From: Synergistaceae bacterium
GTDB taxonomy: Bacteria; Synergistota; Synergistia; Synergistales; Aminobacteriaceae
Direction: 5' to 3'
Length of the DNA stretch: 49,376 nucleotides
Assembly (NCBI GenBank): GCA_017444345.1
Contig: JAFSWW010000128.1
Span: forward strand, 1-49,376
In this document: positions 45,801 to 49,376 of the stretch, in pieces
How the letters are laid out: each line of letters begins with the position of its first letter
How positions within the stretch are numbered: position 1 is the first letter of the stretch
Position numbers and translations under genes: made by a program
The notes under the pieces: model-generated
The model's input: only the letters and a program-made list of their open reading frames with translations
What the model was told of the DNA's origin: nothing
Databases searched by the model: none

Positions 45801-45953
45801 ATATATAATTGTAACGACAGCTGTCTTGATTGTGAAGGCTGGATCTTCAAGTTTTCCAATACTGAAATATGCAGATACTCCGCCTACAGCAACTAGAAAG
45901 CAAATGAACAGCACTACAACAGTACGTTTTATGCTCGCACGAGCAATATCCAT
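42873..45953 (-). CDS. RND family efflux transporter, inner-membrane pump
   Basis: 1026 residues with the twelve-helix RND layout: one helix near the N-terminus, a large periplasmic loop, six helices (about 330-540), a second loop and five more helices. The proton-relay Asp in LGSLVDNAIVVTEG (helix 4) and the Lys in GMLAKNSIVLLDQ (helix 10) are both present. It should export drugs, bile compounds or other amphiphiles using the proton gradient. The C-terminus is a very acidic tail of Asp and Ser/Asn. GGGGGA precedes ATG 45953. It follows the lipoprotein gene by 40 bases without a terminator, so the three genes are probably one operon. Confidence 0.93.
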   Translation of the reverse strand: MDIARASIKRTVVVLFICFLVAVGGVSAYFSIGKLEDPAFTIKTAVVTIIYPGSTVYEAEQEAASRMEDAIQAMGEIKKIRTRSSPGQAVIYVDIKDEYTAADLPQVWNVLRQKVNDALITLPAGCSVVINNDFGDVFGQYYALTGDGYTMRELYDYADFLKKELVLVNEVAKVNIIGEQTEAVYVEFSSSRLRSLGISSNTIFDVLNQQNTISEMGKTFYGDQYVTINPTGGILNVEDFGETVIGGTEGHLIRLKEVAEVRRDYANPQTMMMYFNGRPSLGIGISTITGGNVVTMGEAVEKRLAELEEERPIGMELEPIYMQSDGVVKSVNDFVINLVESLVIVVGVLLVFMGMRSGLIIGIVLLLTVAATLIVMNQQGIFLQQVSLAAMIIALGSLVDNAIVVTEGMLVGVQNGQSAEDAASSTVSGSIWAMLGGTFIAVLAFAPIGLSPDNTGEFCRSLLQVVGISMMLSWLFAITATPVIGNLMLKPDNKSGGDPYNNILFRAYRAFLEGCLHRRLMTIAVVVIIFAFSLITLITSIEKVFFPSSTAMYFVADLWQREGTSINVQRDMTEKLAERLRKNPDIKNVTSTIGGGNLRFMLTYSPPDSDNSFSELLVEINQGGDPKAILSETQRIIDEEMPGVIGVCKLFSKGASMAPVIEARFYGDDPVVLRELAQKALEIMEQDPIHNCVRLDWNDRVTVFRPLIRKDRMQSLGLTRPKINNAILTGTTGVTVGAFRDKNKSLPILFGLIPEERNRVENLVSLPIWSPSANKSVTLGSVISDIAVSYEDEVIMRRNRRRVLTVASDVILGSNVAEMQERIRPKIESIPLPFGYRFEWGGEDESQKDAMNGMSKLFLPCLILMFTIMVFLFNGFRQPFIIFGSIPLIVIGVVIGLLLARKPLDFLSIVGILSLVGMLAKNSIVLLDQVASDFASGKDRYLSIVETGVSRLRPVAMSAVTTVLGMIPLIWDSMFGPMAVTIMGGLTVSTVLTMVFIPVMTAVAYNVPNPDPDSDNSSDNDDDEDE

Positions 45954-45993
45954 AGCAAAAAATTCCCCCTTAAGTTATAAATTTATTTGACGA

Positions 45994-47433
45994 CTATTTT
46001 ACTCTAAATCTTAAAATAAACTCGCTTTCTCCCTCGCCTGTTTTCGCGGATTGAACAGATAAAATTAATTCATTGTCAGAGATAAACGAAAGATTATAAA
46101 TATCGCCGTCAAGTTCAAAATATAGGAAATTGCCGGATTTCGTCATAGTCAACTGTCCGCTTTCTTGTATGGGCAAAGTCTCTATAATTCCTAGTGCCTC
46201 AAGAAATTCATTAGTAAATGAGAACGCAGCATTAATATTAATTGTCGCTGTAATTGTGCCGTCATCATTAAGATTTACGCCTGAAAAGTTAAGTGATGCA
46301 TTATTCTTGAGAGTAAATGATAAGTACTCAAGCAATTTCAGGAATTCAGAGTCTATCTCATCATCAGCAGAAAAAATACTGGTGTCAAAATGTGCATAAC
46401 CGCCGCCATCACCCGGAGCCGCGTTCCAAGTTTTAGTTAAAGCCGTCTCAATATTAAAATCAGCTTTCTTTAACGGCAAAAATGTTGAAGTCTGCACGGA
46501 GTTCCCGCTGTCATTCTTGATTATAAAAATTTTGTCGGTGTCATCAATAAAAATAATGCTTTCATTGCCGCCCGTGTCTCTCACTCTGTAAACGTCATCA
46601 CATATTTGCGACAAAGTTACTTCAACGGAGGGATTTATTTTTTGCAGTAAAGTTGATTCCTCGTTCACATTGCCTGAAGAGTTCACGCTCAAAACATGAA
46701 AAGCTGACATATTAGAAACGTTATTAAATGATATTGAAGCCTCTTCAGGTGCAACAGCCGCAGCAATTTTTGAGTCACGAACTAGATAGCCGCCGCCTTG
46801 AGTCCCGTCTAATACCCAAGCACCGTCTAAAATTGTTTCAGGATCTATTAAATTAGAAGAATTCTTATTTATAACCGTGTTGAACTCGCAATCATAATTA
46901 AGATAATTTATTCGTCCTGACAGATTAATTTTTCCGTCTGAAGTCATATTTATTGACAAAGTCCCGCCGTCGGGAGTCGCTGCTGTCCATGAATCTGTGC
47001 CGTTGCCCTGTGTAGAGAGTTGAACGCCGTTAAATAATATCGGCAAATATATAGTGTCATTGCTTAAAATTATAATAGCAGTAAATTTTAGTGTGCCGCT
47101 GCTTTCTTCTACGCTGCAATCCTCAAAAAGTGCCATAGCCCTTGTTACAGGAGCATTTACAGAATTTGCTTTCTTGGACTGATTATTATATTGCTGTAAA
47201 ATGTCGCTGGGAATTTCGCCGAATGCCTTAATGAACTCTTCAAGCTCGTTGCTGTCATTATTATTAGTGCTTGTTATTGTAGCTGTGCCGTTAGTTTGTG
47301 CTGTCCATGCTCCGGATAAAGCTGTGTTAATGTCTGTTATATCAACTGCAAAATTATTACTGCTTCCCCCGCAGCCTCCCGCAAAAAATATAAGAGAAAT
47401 TATCAATAGGCCGATAAAAAATTTTTTATTCAT
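45994..47433 (-). CDS. Lipoprotein of unknown function with internal repeats
   Basis: 479 residues. A lipoprotein signal (MNKKFFIGLLIISLIFFAGGC) ends in a lipobox, followed by Gly-Gly-Ser-Ser, so the mature Cys should be lipidated. Three related units are visible: DINTALSGAWTAQTNG (about 33), ETILDGAWVLDGTQGGGY (about 198) and IETALTKTWNAAPGDGGGY (about 330). Each starts with a helix-like ALxxxW segment and runs into beta-rich sequence. I recognise no family. Being first in an operon with an RND pump and adaptor suggests a role at the cell envelope, possibly with the pump. The gene has a 420-base non-coding leader region with predicted RNA structure. Confidence 0.75.
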   Translation of the reverse strand: MNKKFFIGLLIISLIFFAGGCGGSSNNFAVDITDINTALSGAWTAQTNGTATITSTNNNDSNELEEFIKAFGEIPSDILQQYNNQSKKANSVNAPVTRAMALFEDCSVEESSGTLKFTAIIILSNDTIYLPILFNGVQLSTQGNGTDSWTAATPDGGTLSINMTSDGKINLSGRINYLNYDCEFNTVINKNSSNLIDPETILDGAWVLDGTQGGGYLVRDSKIAAAVAPEEASISFNNVSNMSAFHVLSVNSSGNVNEESTLLQKINPSVEVTLSQICDDVYRVRDTGGNESIIFIDDTDKIFIIKNDSGNSVQTSTFLPLKKADFNIETALTKTWNAAPGDGGGYAHFDTSIFSADDEIDSEFLKLLEYLSFTLKNNASLNFSGVNLNDDGTITATININAAFSFTNEFLEALGIIETLPIQESGQLTMTKSGNFLYFELDGDIYNLSFISDNELILSVQSAKTGEGESEFILRFRVK

Positions 47434-47855
47434 GTTATATTTACCGTTACTGAAAACTTATAAAAAGTTGCAAATTAACTTTTATGTTTCATTCCTTGTT
47501 CAGCGCGTCCGTTTTTGCGCCTGTTTTGCTACTTACGTTTGGTATAACGCTCCGAAGGCTTAAATTCCCGACTAACGTATCGGTACATAATTTCTTATGC
47601 TCATTGATGGTTGAACATTTTACAGACGAAACCTTCACTTGGTTATCGCTTATAAATTTCTTCGTCCAACGGCCTATGTTCAGTTTTCAAAGGCTTACCA
47701 ATGAAAGAAATTATATTCTATTCATTAGTTCGATATAAAAGCTAATTTACTAAATTTCCAGTAAGGTTTTACACCTACCTTTCTTAAAAGTTTAAAATTT
47801 TTAAGGTTTACTCACAGTTTTATAATTTTTACTTAACTGTTAGTTACCTCCCTGC
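47434..47855 (-). ncRNA. Structured non-coding region: candidate small RNA or long 5' leader
   Basis: No gene lies in these 420 bases. On the minus strand stems are nested: TGAACAT/ATGTTCA (47676-47682 with 47612-47618) encloses GACGAA/TTCGTC (47661-47666 with 47625-47630). A C(TTCG)G tetraloop lies in GCCTTCGGAGC near 47551, and a GCGC/GCGC stem near 47500. AAAAGTT/AACTTTT (47463-47483) plus TATAAGTTTT forms a weak terminator. A TATAAT-like -10 lies near 47710. CCTTTGAAAACTGAACA upstream of the stem resembles rRNA spacer or leader sequence. Either a separate RNA or the leader of the lipoprotein gene would fit. Confidence 0.4.
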
Positions 47856-48650
47856 TTAATTTATTGTATAAGTTGCTCCATCTTGTAAAGCTATGTCAGC
47901 ACTTGCAGAAGCCGTGTTACCTGAAATATCGCAGCTTGAAGCTATGAGTGTGCCGCTAGGAAGATAAACGCCGCCGCCGATCTCTTTTGCTGTGTTGCTG
48001 GTAACTTGAGAATTATTCATTGTTATAGTTACTGATGCCAAAGCAATCCCGCCGCCCTGAAAAGCACTGTTATTATTAATTTTGCAGCCGGTAATTTCAG
48101 CCTTACCGCCCAAGAAAGCAATCCCGCCGCCTAATAAATTAACTGTATTATCAGAAATATTGCAATTTGTTAATGTGAGAGCAGCTGCCTGTGAATAAAT
48201 GCCGCCGCCGCCCAATAAACTTTTATTGCCGGTAATGTCGCAGCTTATTATATTGACTTCGCCGCCGTCAAGTTTTACTCCGCCGCCGTTACTTGAATCT
48301 CCGCCCCTAATTACAAGATTTTCGAGGGTAATATTTCCTTCACATCTTATAACTCTGTCATTTGCAGCGGTGCCGTCAAGAATTGCTTTATTAGTAGTGC
48401 CTTTAATCGTGATATTTTTCTTGATGTTAATTTGCATTACCAGATTAAAATCTCCTGATAATAAAATTGTCCCGCCGTCTTGAATATGTGATACAGCGTT
48501 TTGAATGGCTGTACCGTCTGAACTTGTTATTAGGACGCTCGAAAAATTTTCAGGAACGTGATAACCCTCGCCGAGATCTACACCAGCAAAAGCACAGCCC
48601 GCCGATATAAATATTATCAACATGGCTGTAAACAAAAACTTTCGTATCAT
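47856..48650 (-). CDS. Secreted right-handed beta-helix protein (Pmp/PbH1-like repeats)
   Basis: 264 residues with a signal peptide (MIRKFLFTAMLIIFISAGCAFA). From about residue 60 come beta-helix rungs of 22-25 residues with GGGI/GGGV and NxxxGN/NNN turns (LLGGGGIYSQ, LLGGGIAFLG, FQGGGIALAS, IGGGVYLPSG). This pattern occurs in Chlamydia polymorphic outer-membrane proteins and in related surface proteins. There is no autotransporter barrel or sorting signal; the chain stops abruptly after the last rung (DGATYTIN), so it may be shortened. A surface-adhesion or carbohydrate-binding role is possible but not shown. Confidence 0.8.
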   Translation of the reverse strand: MIRKFLFTAMLIIFISAGCAFAGVDLGEGYHVPENFSSVLITSSDGTAIQNAVSHIQDGGTILLSGDFNLVMQINIKKNITIKGTTNKAILDGTAANDRVIRCEGNITLENLVIRGGDSSNGGGVKLDGGEVNIISCDITGNKSLLGGGGIYSQAAALTLTNCNISDNTVNLLGGGIAFLGGKAEITGCKINNNSAFQGGGIALASVTITMNNSQVTSNTAKEIGGGVYLPSGTLIASSCDISGNTASASADIALQDGATYTIN

Positions 48651-48926
48651 AATAAAAAATTTCCTTTCTTAGTTTAACTTGCCTAAATTGTGAATATCTC
48701 CCCGTAAAGCAAAGAAGAGGCTTAATTCATAACAAATATTATACTACATTTAAATTTAATCTCTTGAATGAGTAGTAATCATCTGTATACTCTAATTTTT
48801 ACATTATAAAAACTTCATAATCATGGTCTTGCATTATATAAACGCTTATATCAGATATTTACAAGTATTATTCTCAGTAGCAATACACATTCGTAACAGC
48901 ATAGTATGAACTCAAAGAATTAGAAT
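48651..48926. other. Intergenic region, nothing recognised
   Basis: About 275 AT-rich bases between the beta-helix gene and the terminase fragment. No promoter, hairpin or ORF that I can support. Confidence 0.4.
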
Positions 48927-49112
48927 TTGCCAAAGAACGAGAAGAATTACACCGAGCCTCAGCCATCAAATATTTATAAAGATTTCGAGTTAAGCAGCAA
49001 AGAAGAATGGGGCGTACCTTGTCCGACATGCGGAGAATTTAACGCGTCTTCATGGGAGCAGATAAAATATAAAGGCTGGATAATAGTCAATAAAGTGGAC
49101 AGAAACAGATAA
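48927..49112 (+). pseudogene. Phage terminase large subunit (GpA-type) fragment
   Basis: 61 residues from a TTG, with a stop codon two codons upstream in the same frame. The segment IYKDFELSSKEEWGVPCPTCGE followed by NASSWEQIKYKG matches the region of GpA-type terminase large subunits reading 'eW.VPCP.CGe.q.L.w..ik'. That region carries the first half of a zinc-ribbon-like CxxC. Nothing before or after it belongs to the gene: the frame ends four bases from the convergent transposase gene. It is a relic of a prophage, apparently cut by an insertion sequence. Confidence 0.6.
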
Positions 49113-49131
49113 AAAACTAAATTTTTGTCCA
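49095..49131. repeat. Putative end of the IS3-family element
   Basis: GTGGACA (49095-49101) and TGTCCA (49126-49131) form an inverted pair around the transposase stop. GTGGACA-like words occur near the ends of IS150-group elements, so the element probably ends near 49090-49100, inside the terminase relic. The other end is outside the window. Confidence 0.3.
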
Positions 49132-49376
49132 AAATTCTGCTGCTTTATCATTAGGAGAAAATTCATTATTAGCACTATGAGGACGTTTAGTATCATAAAA
49201 TCCGTCAATATAAGACATTATAGACTGCTTTACGTCTTCTAATTGCAAAAACTTTCGCCTACTTATTTCCTCTTTCTTCAAAAATTTAAAAAAAGACTCT
49301 GCAACTGCATTATCATATGGGCAAGCAGTATTTGAAAGTGATTGCAAGAAATTTATGCTATCAAGTAATTGTCGGA
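49117..49376 (-). mobile_element. IS3-family transposase OrfB, C-terminal part, runs off right edge
   Basis: The minus-strand frame is open from the right edge to TAG at 49119-49117, giving about 85 residues (upstream part RQLLDSINFLQSLS). NTACPYDNAVAESFFKFLKKE contains the last Glu of the DDE triad, and ISRRKFLQLEDVKQSIMSYI followed by FYDTKRPHSANNEFSPND matches the rve domain end of IS3/IS150 OrfB transposases. These catalyse cut-and-copy transposition through a circular intermediate. The element has probably inserted in, or next to, a prophage terminase remnant. Confidence 0.85.

Noticed and set aside
47484-47738. 84-codon plus-strand frame in the structured gap
   Set aside because: No ribosome site and no homology recognised; the region has nested stems better explained as RNA on the other strand.

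Overview
The window comes from a low-GC, diderm, anaerobic bacterium of the phylum Synergistota, most likely an uncultured gut or rumen relative of the Synergistaceae. The pointers are: a fragment ending in a Gly-rich GGGGCN motif plus a membrane helix and basic tail (the layout I know as Synerg-CTERM), a branched-chain amino-acid ABC transporter and a tripartite tricarboxylate transporter (both common in amino-acid fermenters of this phylum), an RND efflux pump (so an outer membrane is present), and several very large secreted proteins built of Ig-like modules. No rRNA, tRNA or CRISPR array was found.

Layout. 1-3.5 kb: a partial beta-CASP metallo-RNase-like protein, a NYN-domain putative RNase and a YitT-type membrane protein. 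3.7-8.3 kb: a 1383-residue Ig-repeat protein with a dead alpha/beta-hydrolase domain, next to a C-terminal sorting-signal fragment; this looks like a recombination junction. 8.3-13.1 kb: a livK-livH-livMG(fusion)-livF operon with an attenuator after livK. 13.2-15.9 kb: a decayed EF-hand/leucine-rich-repeat gene whose 3' end collides with a convergent secreted subtilisin gene. 16-18.1 kb: a thioesterase, the long-form hibernation factor Hpf and a dehydroquinate-synthase-like protein that has lost most catalytic residues. 18.5-23.7 kb: a 1734-residue secreted Ig-repeat protein that shares a C-terminal domain with the 1383-residue one.

23.8-26.6 kb is a small accessory island: a solitary TnpB with a decayed zinc finger and a translationally coupled 40-residue ORF, an IS1634-like transposase fragment, and two tandem 'leader / microprotein / terminator' modules that look undescribed. 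26.6-36.1 kb is a minus-strand series of housekeeping and metabolic genes: glycosyltransferase, ferredoxin-type aldo/keto reductase, DEAD-box helicase, SH3b protein, orphan CcrM-like methyltransferase with RAMA domain, class I aldolase, HdeD-like protein, HAD phosphatase, nicotinamidase and CobT. 36.2-38.3 kb: a secreted GH28 pectin-degrading enzyme on the plus strand. 38.4-41.5 kb: tctCBA. 41.7-47.4 kb: lipoprotein, RND pump and adaptor in one operon, preceded by a 420-base structured non-coding stretch. 47.9-49.4 kb: a beta-helix surface protein, a phage terminase fragment and a partial IS3-family transposase.

How it fits together: import of amino acids and carboxylates (Liv, Tct), export of toxic compounds (RND), NAD/B12 nucleotide-loop chemistry (PncA, CobT), pectin breakdown, and a large investment in surface proteins, several of which are decaying. 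Rho-independent terminators are plentiful and define the transcription units. All functional calls are from reading sequence and family knowledge; no database search was run.
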